From the NCBI RefSeq assembly GCF_964204865.1, contig NC_135250.1:4154001-4218000 (forward strand): a stretch of 64,000 nucleotides of DNA, given 5' to 3'. Shown here piece by piece: positions 36,001 to 41,142 of the stretch. Source of the DNA: Styela clava (Eukaryota > Chordata > Ascidiacea > Stolidobranchia > Styelidae). Below the pieces are notes generated by a model. It did not search any database and was not told the origin of the DNA. It saw only the letters and a list, made by a program, of their open reading frames with translations. Made by a program: the position numbers and the translations under genes. Each line of letters starts with the position of its first letter. Position 1 is the first letter of the stretch.

Positions 36001-37709
36001 ACACCACAAGTTTTGTTTTATGATGGTCCGCGGCCGATAAAAAACGCTTTTTCAGACATTGCAAATCGCAAAATTTCGGGTACTACCGTAGTATACGTAC
36101 CAGGGCATTTACCCTTAGGATTTTTTAATTTACTGCCTCAACATTGGTACAGTACTGAAGCGCCGTAAGTGTTGTACGAACAGCACAGATTTGTCCAATT
36201 CACAAGAATACGAATCGAAACAAAATATAATCGGGCACTTTACCACGCATTTTTGTGCCCACGGGTTGTCATGAAATTTTCTGAGAAGTACTGCTTTTAT
36301 TTCGTCAACACAACCGCAGATTAAATGATCGCAATTAAATTAATACTAAAGCAAGGCGATGAATATATATTTTTTATTTATATACTAATACACTTTACAT
36401 ATATTTTTCATAAGTACTAAATCAAGTTGTGTTTTCTGAAAGTTTATAGCCAATGGTAGGATTTTTCTTACGGCGATAACAAATCGCAAGATCGCAAAAA
36501 ATATGTATCAAAACTAAATATAATCGGGCAATATAAAGAAGTAAAGCTTTCATCTTGTCGACGCAACCGCGAGTTACCATGAACACAATTAGATTAATAA
36601 TATAGAAAGACATTATAAATTCTCGTCGTTGTCATGAATTGAACATTGTGCGACAGAAAAGCCAATTATACACTAAAAAATCGGCTCTTTCAACGAACGC
36701 GTAATCGCGGCGAATTTCCGAGTTTGAAATTTTGTTGTGTTCGGTTTTATTGCTTCTTCACAAAGAGTAAGGTTGCAATAAACGCACCTCGAGTCCGCAA
36801 AGGTTTTCGCCGGTGAGAAAATAGTCCGTGACCAAAAAGGTTGTGAAACGCTGCGTTAGGAACATGATACTCTTCCCAACCATAATTCATGTTACATCTC
36901 ATCTTTCCAGGTTTACATCTGCATCAGTATTTTCAAACATTTGCAGGAACAAATTCTTGAGCACAGATTAACGCAAGATTTACAAGTATTTTTGAAGGTA
37001 GATGTTTTTATTACTTGTCGATTTTAATCGGTAAGTATGTTGATAGGTATTTGTCTGTTTGTCTGTCTGTCTGTTAGATGCACGCGATATCTCACGAAAG
37101 CGAGATTGAATCTGCTCCAGATTTTGCGTGTGCATTCATCATATGTCGGACCAGAAGCCTATTGATTTTGGATGAATTATGTCGTATAATTAGCGAGTTA
37201 TCAATTAATTAGTGATGGGACACAAGTTGTCACTATGGAGTAAGGGCGCTGTTTTGGGGGATCCCCTAACTTTCGATCATAAGTCTTCGGTCTCTGACTG
37301 ATATTCTCGTTTTATGATTAATACATGCTTCACAAAGCTGTCATTCAGCATCCCCACTCAAATTGACTCTTTGGTGGTGGGTGACAAATATAGATAACTT
37401 TTTGATATTAAATGATGGCTCACTTAAGGTTTGATAGGTTTTGTTTTTTTCTGCTAAAGAAGTATTGTGATTCATTGACTTGCAATTCATATATCTAACC
37501 AAATTTGTAATCCAGCCGTCCTGTCATTTTTTCTGTCCAGAGGTGAATTATTTTACTTTATTACTTCAACAAATATTTTTTCTCAGGAAAACCCATTTCA
37601 TGGCTACAATGTAGCTTCGTACATGGATTATATGCAAATGTTGGAATCCAAGAATAGAGGAATGGTTTTGTCTGATCTACGTGGTATCGCAGGAAAGAGC
37701 GGAAAATAA
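6040..37709 (+). CDS. TBC1D32: TBC1D32 / protein broad-minded, 29 coding exons, 1324 aa
   Basis: I joined 29 exons whose phases all agree: 6040-6182, 7230-7394, 15256-15451, 16001-16214, 16708-16855, 17551-17672, 18023-18161, 19071-19202, 20297-20459, 20935-21006, 21676-21793, 22310-22436, 22768-22975, 23539-23712, 24639-24719, 24955-25027, 25583-25716, 26509-26628, 26975-27063, 28990-29100, 29375-29595, 30278-30379, 31279-31386, 31812-32018, 32465-32619, 33271-33354, 33992-34150, 36911-36997, 37587-37709. They total 3975 bases including TAA; every intron is GT-AG. Human TBC1D32 is about 1257 aa. The C-terminus ([19 protein letters not shown], then [18 protein letters not shown]) matches the diverged TBC-like domain of broad-minded. 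The family acts with CDK20/CCRK in cilium structure and Hedgehog signalling. The long body is helical-repeat-like. Introns carry most mobile elements of the window. Exon edges are inferred from splice consensus and phase, without transcripts. Confidence 0.9.
6346..6814. mobile_element. 469-bp non-autonomous DNA element in TBC1D32 intron 1
   Basis: The element is bounded by the 8-bp direct repeat TATATCTG (6338-6345 and 6815-6822). Its ends GAGGCGCAGTT and AACTGCACTTG form an imperfect 11-bp inverted repeat. The interior is rich in GGCAGC/GCCATGG-type words. A second diverged copy lies at 35331-35785. The 8-bp duplication suggests a hAT-like transposase in trans. No coding capacity is visible. 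Confidence 0.75.
7714..8279 (+). repeat. 5' LTR of the BEL/Pao element
   Basis: This is the 566-bp left LTR. It contains a full CRE palindrome TGACGTCA at 7778-7785 and the E-box/USF-like palindrome GTCACGTGAC at 7793-7802, both near its 5' end where U3 promoter elements are expected. An AATAAA polyadenylation signal is at 8102-8107. Motif function is inferred from sequence only. Confidence 0.95.
7778..7802 (+). promoter_or_regulatory. CRE and CACGTG E-box pair in the LTR
   Basis: TGACGTCA (binding site of CREB/ATF proteins) is followed eight bases later by GTCACGTGAC (bHLH-zip sites such as USF/MITF). The same pair is repeated in the 3' LTR at 14586-14610. Both are perfect palindromes, so the LTR could act as a promoter or enhancer inside TBC1D32 intron 2. 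Binding is not shown. Confidence 0.45.
8302..8322 (+). other. Leader hairpin downstream of the 5' LTR
   Basis: TTGAGTGG (8302-8309) and CCACTCAA (8315-8322) pair perfectly around the loop ACAAG. It lies in the untranslated leader between the LTR and gag, where retroelement dimerisation or packaging hairpins are usually found. The role is a guess. Confidence 0.35.
8421..13277 (+). CDS. BEL/Pao gag-pol polyprotein, open part (1618 aa, ends by frameshift in integrase)
   Basis: One ORF encodes, in order: a coiled coil of repeated MEQKKVEME-type heptads (about residues 45-90); a Gln/Ser-rich linker; the gag domain (DUF1759-like, about 320-480); Cys/His knuckles (CLLC...[14 protein letters not shown], about 540-590); a retropepsin-like aspartic protease (LLDYGSNAT, Asp at 671); reverse transcriptase with DIKGMFHQV (Asp 1000) and YVDD (1079-1082); Pao-type RNase H ([10 protein letters not shown], Asp 1259); and the integrase zinc finger start (HEQEGH, about 1587). 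The protease has Tyr where the usual D-S/T-G triad has Ser or Thr, so its activity is doubtful. Translation stops at 13275-13277 because the frame shifts near 13245-13262; the Cys half of the zinc finger continues in another frame. The start at 8421 (MMAS) is the first in-frame ATG pair after the leader. Confidence 0.92.
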   Translation: MMASNSSSTDWQVFDDAKSTASNGSHCSKMSSVSQRSERARLTKLKLEQMENEAQLQRRKVEMDQRKVEMEQKKVEMEQAKLEIDINLSRAKASMIDEELESLASASRAPSCVGSISSLRQDVTQVSNVPPAMPNNAYGEQVNACLDEVEPASISHEHQTKQTPPFQSHFSPPIASQTYMNKDYLPSIQQVKHSYVDQVPQLEQTRYSCAEYHSSRRYNEQCDINPTAADRYHSVYQAPQEMQYNSPLTYNSNSAFGSQSQSRRQESKHVPDRQVLMQGNPTSYSHGPTPVSVGGNQNSLSLADALYCMASSIRQGPQEIEKFDGDALSYHRFIQNFDDMYDSKIADPRTKLNYLIDQCTGKARKAIESCIIVKPPLQGYLDARSILKQQFGRDYKVVNAFMDSLKNGPSIKPQDSEALYDLATQMRNCGIILTNWEHSSKLDSQDLFDKIYLRLPVPMQREFTRHHTSTYNSDKEPTYHDLYKFVNQSAILADTRLSRLTAEQNLKNRNAMPKKSYNSTKVSAYVTQTSQVKSSNVFSDCLLCDGPHRLWKCESFIKKSVPDRAKFIQSKALCFNCFRTKHVARNCPSDNRCKIENCGKLHHSLLHNQERIRQDKPSDRNAASDTSTHVVNGSTDASILNSRKRVYLMIVPVNVTSSDGSHSVKTTALLDYGSNATLCKLSLMKKLKVKGKQDSFTISTVNGLHKQNGYRLHLNVKGLQESDEFMLEDVLAVESLPILSDGLPTKADIQSYRHLNGIDFPEIGNHEPELLIGADNYEALIIQDRRLGNKGQPAAVHTPLGWTLIGKDVSKVTNGMSINFANVEKDILCEQLQKMFNCDFSESDFTEEFAPSIEDTRALSIMENSICKVDGHYQMRLPWKCEEPQFPQSYKFAKKRLDYLKRKFQRDPEYFDKYKEKIHEYIDNDYAKKIPEDHVPSDERKIWYLPHHSTGEKFRLVFDCSFKVDNISLNNQVLQGPDHCSNLVGVLTRFRQKDIAFVCDIKGMFHQVKVHPEDWDSLRFLWYPNDDISKEPESYFMTRSLFGLTSSPSAAGYALKRAAIDNETNANIDVLNTVNNNFYVDDCLKSCDSSHCAIDVINQLDCLLSNVGFHLTKYRSNCRSVLSSVSDIDKAKDSILDLTLDKSYCSKTLGIMWNNVSDQFTVKVDIKPKPLTRRGCLSMISQIYDPLGMMQPFILPMKSLMQTLCAQDIGWDSPIPTRYEEIWQKWVNELPGLQEVSIPRCFRPPGFRTDHIELHTFCDASQVGYGAESYLRMTSQNGVIHCSFGLGKSRVTPRKQITIPRLELCSAVLAVKLSRFVLKELEYKVNNVYYWTDSTSVLQYLSNTSARYHVFVANRVAQIHNSSSINQWRHVDTKNNPADVASRGLSPRCIDKAISWFSAPKFLWHSQEHWPKRPEVLPQIPENDPEVKTIINTNVNMEKDNVKSVLSMLMERYSDYGRLQRAIAWILRFTKFCKAKYLHKVKFQDIGKLSVDELDYATHEILRITQRDVFSKQMKYLEMNNIEHKVPKSQLRKGQCQSLQNLCPFIEDDLMRIGGRLQHSLLPLHSKHQIILPQDHHVTRLLIKKYHEQEGHSGTLHVLAVIRERYWIIHGHLLFALT
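13262..14256 (+). pseudogene. Broken BEL/Pao integrase and C-terminal domain
   Basis: The integrase continues the polyprotein but with three breaks. From 13262 the reading frame carries the second half of the zinc finger (CLKC); it then shifts again between about 13290 and 13325 into the frame of the catalytic core. The core shows GIDYMGP, then YCDNASTF, then WERI, which fit the D, D, E triad. An in-frame TAG at 14011-14013 interrupts it, after which the same frame stays open to a TGA at 14254-14256 with a DUF5641-like tail. Each frame change equals one missing base. Given near-identical LTRs, the breaks are either very recent or assembly errors. This copy should be unable to integrate unaided. 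Confidence 0.85.
14522..15087 (+). repeat. 3' LTR of the BEL/Pao element
   Basis: The right LTR is 566 bp, the same length as the left one, with one difference seen (A at 14751). An AATAAA signal at 14910-14915 could end transcripts inside TBC1D32 intron 2 in the sense orientation. Confidence 0.95.
15752..15871. mobile_element. Short CTCC-AGAAGT MITE, copy 1 (TBC1D32 intron 3)
   Basis: The ends CTCCAGAAGTATGTGCGCC and GGTGCACATACTTCGGGAG are inverted repeats around a core with GGTTAGGGTT words. The family recurs at 17272-17480, 22524-22731, 25815-26392, 31458-31691, 37999-38112 and 63894-63996. No coding capacity. Confidence 0.7.
16866..17070 (+). repeat. Possible diverged SINE in TBC1D32 intron 5
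   Basis: The left part (GGGTGGTTCAGCGGTTGGTG) resembles a tRNA-like A-box region, and the middle (GAGCAAGAGGATTGCTG) matches the body of the tRNA-derived SINE seen complete at 40774-41097. The rest is too diverged to delimit. Confidence 0.35.
17272..17480. mobile_element. Long CTCC-AGAAGT MITE, copy 2 (TBC1D32 intron 5)
   Basis: This is the longer form of the family, about 209 bp, with ends CTCCAGAAGTGTGTGTACCA and TGGTACACACATTACGGGAG. It shares a core with the copies at 22524 and 25815. The small ORF inside it is only the translated element. Confidence 0.7.
18265..18570 (+). repeat. 300-bp interspersed repeat, copy A (TBC1D32 intron 7)
   Basis: The repeat begins near TTACTTATC and ends near TATTCTCGTT, with conserved core GATGCACGCGATATCTCACG and the palindrome GGGGATCCCC. 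Related copies in the same orientation are at 30927-31228, 37007-37312 and 60725-61040. Its class (MITE or SINE) is not clear; I see no B box. Confidence 0.65.
19368..19585 (+). repeat. tRNA-derived SINE copy (TBC1D32 intron 8)
   Basis: It starts GGTGTGGCGCATCGTGCTTA like the complete SINE at 40774, carries a decayed B box (GGTTCGCAGGTTCTAATTTC) and shares the body GATTGCTGGACTCC. The 3' part is shortened. Confidence 0.55.
19795..20322 (+). repeat. Tandem duplication spanning the intron 8 / exon 9 boundary of TBC1D32
   Basis: Two diverged copies (about 19795-20072 and 20079-20322) share the order CTGCTTCATAG or GAGTTGCCTGTG, then AAGCTAGA, CTAAATTTTGCT, and GATAATCATTTTCAT, and both end in CTCTAGAA/GTCTAGAA, AAGT, TTCACCAGCA. 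The right copy contains the real acceptor and start of exon 9 (20297). The left copy is a relic acceptor at 20046-20047 with about 25 bases of exon-like sequence. The relic frame soon ends in a stop. Confidence 0.7.
20987..21258 (+). repeat. Tandem duplication spanning the exon 10 / intron 10 boundary of TBC1D32
   Basis: The end of exon 10 with its donor (GCGTTACTCGCTGGAAAG, GTAAAA) at 20989-21012 recurs at 21126-21149 with one change and an intact-looking donor (GTAAAT). The following intron sequence is also similar, ending in CAAGAACTGAAATTTCTGGC and CAAGAACTGGAATTTCTAGC. The second exon piece has no acceptor before it and should be a relic. Confidence 0.7.
21324..21505. mobile_element. 182-bp hAT-type MITE (TBC1D32 intron 10)
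   Basis: The ends CAGTGGTTTCCAAC and GGGAATCGCTG are typical hAT termini. The flanks GACTACGG (21316-21323) and GACTAAGG (21506-21513) form an 8-bp target duplication with one mismatch. Non-coding. Confidence 0.75.
21965..22260. mobile_element. GGCCAAATCCGGCCC repeat, probable hAT remnant (TBC1D32 intron 11)
   Basis: The stretch from CTGCGGGCCAAATCCGGCC to CAAAAATCTTGCTCACCTC matches two fragments inside PSMD12 intron 6 (62905-63100 and 63505-63660). I could not fix the ends or a target duplication. Confidence 0.45.
22524..22731. mobile_element. Long CTCC-AGAAGT MITE, copy 3 (TBC1D32 intron 12)
   Basis: It is nearly full length, with CCAGAAGTATGTGTACCAAT on the left and GGTACACACACTACGGGAG on the right. 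It serves as an uninterrupted reference for the copy at 25815 that was split by a hAT element. Confidence 0.7.
23799..23998. mobile_element. MITE with CCCCGATAATAAGAC ends (TBC1D32 intron 14)
   Basis: The left end CCCCGATAATAAGACCTATC and the right end GTCTTATTTTCGGGG are inverted repeats about 200 bp apart. The interior is AT-rich and non-coding. I did not find a clear target duplication. Confidence 0.55.
25815..26392. mobile_element. Long CTCC-AGAAGT MITE, copy 4, split by a hAT element (TBC1D32 intron 17)
   Basis: The two halves (25815-25890 and 26311-26392) join cleanly when compared with the copy at 22524. The insert at 25891-26310 duplicated GTGTA-AG, a sequence present once in the uninterrupted copy. 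Confidence 0.75.
25891..26310. mobile_element. 420-bp hAT-type element nested in a MITE
   Basis: The ends CGGGGGTCGGCAACCTT and AAGGTTGCCGACCCCTG are inverted repeats. The flanks GTGTATAG (25883-25890) and GTGTAAAG (26311-26318) are an 8-bp duplication with one mismatch. A related fragment starts near 28110 (GGTCGGCAACCTTTGTCGCT). Confidence 0.85.
26660..26830 (+). repeat. tRNA-derived SINE with A and B boxes (TBC1D32 intron 18)
   Basis: TGGCCAAGTGGTTAAAACAT near 26667 resembles a tRNA Ser/Leu-type A-box region, and GCAGGTTCAAATCTCATGC near 26724 resembles a B box. It is followed by a non-tRNA body. The cloverleaf is not convincing, so I call it a SINE head and not a tRNA gene. Confidence 0.5.
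27094..27409. mobile_element. 316-bp hAT-type MITE (TBC1D32 intron 19)
   Basis: It begins CAGTGGTTCCGAACGGGCGG and ends AAAGGTTGGGTACCACT. The flanks are a perfect 8-bp target duplication TCTATAAC (27086-27093 and 27410-27417). Confidence 0.85.
27882..28771. mobile_element. 890-bp hAT-type element (TBC1D32 intron 19)
   Basis: The ends CAGGGTTGCCAT and ATGGCAACCATG are inverted repeats. Flanks CCTATACG and CCTTTATG match at six of eight positions. The interior holds a fragment of the GTCGGCAACC family near 28110 and several AAATAAGCAC words near the right end. No transposase ORF was recognised. Confidence 0.65.
29684..29959. mobile_element. 276-bp hAT-type MITE (TBC1D32 intron 21)
   Basis: It starts CAGTGGTTCTCAAATGTTGG and ends AAAAGTTAGAGAATCACTG. 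A related copy in reverse orientation is at 48207-48514, sharing the GTTAGCTAGTTATTTTTGAG core. The 8-bp flanks are only five of eight alike. Confidence 0.65.
30503..30545. mobile_element. Fragment of the CTCC-AGAAGT MITE family (TBC1D32 intron 22)
   Basis: GGTGCTCTCGAAGTTTATGC and the following CACCAAGATGGTGCACAACC match one end of copy 1 at 15752; the other end is absent. Confidence 0.5.
30927..31228 (+). repeat. 300-bp interspersed repeat, copy B (TBC1D32 intron 22)
   Basis: Same family as 18265-18570. It keeps the GGGGATCCCC palindrome and the ending GGTCTCTGACCGATATTCTC. Confidence 0.65.
31458..31691. mobile_element. Composite of two CTCC-AGAAGT MITE pieces (TBC1D32 intron 23)
   Basis: A short copy (31458-31558) with ends CTCTCGAAGTATGTGAACC and GGTACAAATACTACGGGAG is followed directly by part of the long form, ending CACATACTTCGTGAGTACCC. 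The whole looks like one element recombined with or inserted beside another. Confidence 0.55.
32767..32935 (-). repeat. Reverse-oriented SINE fragment (TBC1D32 intron 25)
   Basis: Read on the minus strand it gives the SINE 3' body (TGGTAACCATACGAGAGGCG, then CCGTCTTATCAGC and CATAAATATG-like tail words) also found at 40774-41097. A smaller reverse piece is at about 32060-32110. Confidence 0.5.
33690..33905 (+). repeat. SINE fragment (TBC1D32 intron 26)
   Basis: It contains GCATTGCTGGACTTCTCGAC, GGTCGGTTACGGCTTCTTCC and TCCATGCATCTGAAACAAAT in the same order as the complete SINE at 40774, ending near AATCCTATCTTGC. The tRNA head is missing. Confidence 0.55.
34213..34516. mobile_element. hAT-type MITE (TBC1D32 intron 27)
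   Basis: The ends CAGGGGTGTGTAACGCGG and TATTGCACACCTCTG are inverted repeats. A target duplication is uncertain (CTGTACAC against CTGTAGAC with a two-base offset). Confidence 0.6.
34710..35032. mobile_element. hAT-type MITE with GGGGCTCC core (TBC1D32 intron 27)
   Basis: CATAGGTTCTCAAAGTGCC on the left and AAAAGTTTGAGAACCCGTG on the right are inverted repeats, with GGGCTCCAT words near both ends. I see no clean target duplication. Confidence 0.55.
35056..36853. mobile_element. 1.8-kb non-autonomous hAT-type element (TBC1D32 intron 27)
   Basis: It begins CAGTGTTTCCCAAGCCGAG and ends GGTTGTGAAACGCTG, flanked by the perfect 8-bp duplication CGTTAGGA (35048-35055 and 36854-36861). It encloses a second element at 35331-35785. 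It shares words around an ATTACGCG/AAAGAGCCG core with the 3.6-kb element at 51284. No intact transposase was recognised. Confidence 0.85.
35331..35785. mobile_element. Second copy of the 469-bp element, nested in the 1.8-kb hAT element
   Basis: It matches 6346-6814 along its length, starting GAGGCGCAGTTTTTACCACT and ending TTAAAACTGCACTTG. Flanks TGCGTGTG and TGCGCGTC match at six of eight positions, so it is probably an older insertion. Confidence 0.75.
37007..37312 (+). repeat. 300-bp interspersed repeat, copy C (TBC1D32 intron 28)
   Basis: It starts only about ten bases after the exon 28 donor and belongs to the family at 18265, 30927 and 60725, in the same orientation. Confidence 0.65.
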
Positions 37710-37918
37710 TAAATTTCAGTTACTTGCAGTAAATGTGTTAGCGCTGAGTAGATGGCGCAAAATAAAAAATATTTGTGGATTTAAAGCCAACTTTGGTTTT
37801 ATCATGTTTGACATCACTGGTCTTTGTAAATGAAGCGAACGTGACTGTTCTGTTGAATGAATCTCGATAATTTATTTTTCATCATGTTGCATGTTTGTAA
37901 AATTTATATTTTTGTAGA

Positions 37919-37924
37919 AATAAA
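37919..37924 (+). terminator. Candidate TBC1D32 polyadenylation signal
   Basis: AATAAA lies 210 bases after the TBC1D32 stop codon, in AT-rich sequence; another AATAAA follows about 20 bases later. Confidence 0.5.
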
Positions 37925-37998
37925 TATCGAACCAGTTTGAATAAAAAGAATAGCTTTTCAAAGTTTTGATATGAGGGGCGGAGGAGGTAGGGCTACCG

Positions 37999-38112
37999 GA
38001 GCTCCAGAAGTATATGCACCAAGATGGCGCACATCCTGAACATGGTAAGTCTGTCTGCCAGGTTAGGGTTCAGGTTGTGCGCCATCTTGATGCATATACT
38101 TCGGGAGCGCCA
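37999..38112. mobile_element. Short CTCC-AGAAGT MITE downstream of TBC1D32
   Basis: The ends GAGCTCCAGAAGTATATGCA and TGCATATACTTCGGGAGCGC pair as inverted repeats; the interior has GGTTAGGGTTCAGGTTG. Confidence 0.7.
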
Positions 38113-39537
38113 GGCTACCGACCGTCCCGGAATGACCGCGATTGATGTCTGGTGTCCCGGGATGGGCTATGATTGTCCCAGAATTTTTTGACAGCCATGG
38201 CGTTCTAAAATAGAAGGACATGTAAGCATGTCGGCTTCGTTCAAATTGGTAACTGATGTAATTCACGCGAATATTTTTTCAAATAAAAACGACTACACAA
38301 GAAGTTGAACAGATTTTTCAACGCAGTTTGTGATGCTTACATAACTGGTATGTTTATACATAATGTTGGGCTTACTTTGTTGTGTTTGTGATTCGCTGAA
38401 AGGTTCATTTCAATCCACAACATCTCAATAGGCCATCAAAAGACCTAGATCGCAGTGTTGCGTCGGTAAATTCAACATTCAAAAGTGCCATTTATGGTAC
38501 TGAGCACAAATCTGTAGTGTAGTATGACTTATCTGAAAAGTAAGTAATTCATATATTTCTAAGTAGGGTGGAAATAGGCTTGCCAATACACCACACTTGT
38601 GCGAGTCCTCATGCCGACAATGTAACGGTATTGGTCAGGACTCATCTTTATCACAAAGTGGTATATTGCCGTGTACGCTTCCCAGCAATAAACTGATTAG
38701 TCAGATATTCCCACTTTCTACCATTAAAAGGACGTGGTTCGCCATGTACCGGTACAGTCGTAAATAAATACTAATACGTTCATTTCCCCAAAATACATCA
38801 CAAATAAACAAAATCCGAAAATGTGACGTGCAAAGCACGCTTGTCACCGAACCGCTAAAGGCTGAATGATGCACATAGGCAAGTACGACAAAAACAATGA
38901 TAAGATGCCCTCTAAGCTTGTGATAATACATGTTCGCCTTGATTAATTCAGGTTTTTCTTTACTCAATGATAATAGAAAAACACATTCACGCTAAAATTC
39001 GTACCGGTCGTAAAGTTGCCGTAGCCTACTGTAATCCCACACATGTGATCGAACAGTGTGAGCTCGTGTGTCACATCGCTCACGCCTGCTCACACGACTC
39101 ACGCCTGCAACTCGTCAAGGAGTACACACAGTCTATATAATCTATATGTAGTGAGGAGTAGAATACCGTAATGAATTTAAATTTGGAAAAAAAGTGATCT
39201 ATGAGCTAATTTCAGGACGCTGAAAAGTGACTAGGTTAGTTTTGTAGGAAAAGCACTGGTGTGTTACACATACGGTACCCGGTATACCGGTACGCGTCTC
39301 ACATTTTGAATTAAATTTAAAAGTATTGCCTGATTTTATATCGTGTTTTGCCTGTTTTCGGTGGATGGGCATGTACTTGTACCGGTACGGTACGTTTTTA
39401 ACTTTTTTATTAAGTTATGTCCGTCCTCTGTATTTTGTTTGTCCGTTTGTTGTTGTTTTGTGTTATGTTTCTATCCAGCTATTACAGTATTAGAGTGACC
39501 AAATAAAATTGATTGATTGAGTCCATTACTTCTTCTG
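38113..39537. other. Intergenic stretch without recognised genes
   Basis: It starts with GTCCCGG-rich sequence (38118-38180) also seen near 30715-30785, probably an old repeat. CACACGACTCACGCCTG-type short repeats lie near 39055-39115 and ACCGGTAC words are frequent near 39270-39400. I see no convincing exon. Confidence 0.4.
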
Positions 39538-40420
39538 GTGGTGTGGGTCATCATGCTAAGCCAGTAAGCGTTAGGAATACGCCACCAAAGTTACCCCAGC
39601 CCACACAGCGCAAATGCAATACCAAGCACGGCAAATCAATTATGGCTGTATGGTTTATTCATAACTCAGTAACTACATTTTTCTTATTTTTGAGATTCGA
39701 CGGTCAATTTCAGGCTTGTTTACCGTCATATCTGGTAACACTGGTTAGAGATATTATTGTTCAGTTGATTTTGATTCATTTTCCCGGCATTTGTGGCCAT
39801 TTTGTGCTAACAATTTCCGGACTCTGAAAGGATCTGGTGCTGAGGTAAACGTGGATAGATGTAATTTAGTAATCTGTGAGCGCTTAGGATGCCTTTACTT
39901 ACCGTATAACACTGTCAGAACGCCAGCCCACACTCGTGTGACGCTAGCCCACATTCGTAGGATGCCAGCCCACACTCGTGTGACACTAGCCCACACTCGT
40001 TTTCGACGGGCCATACTAGGGTTAACTGGGCCGTGCTTGGTATTGCATTTGCGGTGTGTATATCACATATGGTCTCTATATTGTCATAGCCACCAAGATT
40101 TTATGAATTAACGTTTATAAAGTGGTAAAATAGTTGGTTAACCCCTTGATGTCAGGCTGAGTGTGGGCTGAGCGAGTGTGGCCTGGGGTAACTTTGGTAA
40201 TACGCCGTACCTCTGATTACCTGTGGTCGGTTACGGCTTCCTCCATCATCAAGTCCAGGCTTCTAAAAAAAAAATAACTAACTAATACCATAGGGCACTA
40301 GGGTACCGGTATCCGACATAGAATGATAACCGGACGAGGGGCCGTGGTTTGCCATATGGAAAAGGCGTCTTATCGGCTTTCCTGTCCCCTGGGATGAATA
40401 TGTAAATCCTGCCCTATTTT
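39538..40420 (+). repeat. tRNA-derived SINE interrupted by a 615-bp element
   Basis: The left piece (39538-39583, GGTGTGGGTCATCATGCTAA) and the right piece (40199-40420, with GGTCGGTTACGGCTTCCTCC and CATGCC-type tail words) are the two parts of the SINE seen complete at 40774. The insert between them duplicated AATACGCC. Confidence 0.7.
39584..40198. mobile_element. 615-bp element with ACCAAAGTTACCCCAG ends and 8-bp target duplication
   Basis: The termini ACCAAAGTTACCCCAG and CTGGGGTAACTTTGGT are a perfect 16-bp inverted repeat, extending imperfectly inward. The flanks are a perfect AATACGCC duplication (39576-39583 and 40199-40206). Inside, a second inverted pair (GCAAATGCAATACCAAGCAC and GTGCTTGGTATTGCATTTGC) and a roughly 20-22-bp tandem repeat of AGCCCACACTCGTGTGAC type (about 39922-40000) are visible. 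The two small ORFs in it are products of this repetitive structure. Confidence 0.85.
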
Positions 40421-40773
40421 ACAGATGAGTTCGAAGGCAATTTTGAAGCCACTCAAATGCGTTTCCTAAAATTCATTCATGCCTGTATACCAATGGACAT
40501 ATTGCAGCATTTATATTAGCCTTATTGTAACTACTCAAATAACCCAAACAAAAATGTGATGTGAAATAAACGCAGCACCATAACTTTTTGTAAACCGTAC
40601 TTTGCGTACTTACCGGTACTAGCTAGACATAGTACATTAGTACCTAGTGTAATATGTTACCTAGCTGCGCATCATATCAATATATACTATGTACCATGAA
40701 AGTTAATAATTGATGGTCCCCACAGAAATTGATCAAACCAGACGTTAAAAAAATTTGCCCTTTTACATCTTTA

Positions 40774-41097
40774 TGGTGTGGCGCATCGTGCTAAGAGTTA
40801 GAAATATGCTCGCCACCGCTTGTCTAATTACCCTACGCGGTTTCGCAGGTTCGAATCCCATGCAGGGATAGCCTGATAGGTGTGTGCGAGAGGATTGCTG
40901 ACCTCCTCGCCGATGCAGGATAGTTCGTGTAACCTCTGATCGGTTACGGTTTCCTCCACCGTCAAGTCCATGCATCTAAAACAAGTAACCCTGGTAATGA
41001 ACTGGTAACTGGACGAGAGTTCGTGGTCTCCATATGATAAAGCCGTCTTGTCTGCTTTTCACTTCCCCTGAATACATAGCTAAATCCTATCCTATCC
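40774..41097 (+). repeat. Complete tRNA-derived SINE upstream of the first SDR gene
   Basis: The head holds an A-box-like TGGCGCATCGTGC and a good B box (CAGGTTCGAATCCCATGC, about 40847-40864). The body runs through GGTCGGTTACGG-type sequence, TCCATGCATCTAAAACAAGT and a tail ending AAATCCTATCCTATCC. Copies or fragments occur at 19368, 32767, 33690, 39538, 41925 and 44010. RNA polymerase III transcription is inferred from the boxes. Confidence 0.7.
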
Positions 41098-41142
41098 ATT
41101 TTGCAGATTCAGGTATAAACTGGATTAAACAGACCTCACAAG

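Noticed and set aside
39513-40111. Two overlapping ORFs with His-Thr-Arg repeats
   Set aside because: They lie in the inserted 615-bp element and its tandem repeat; no conserved protein was recognised.
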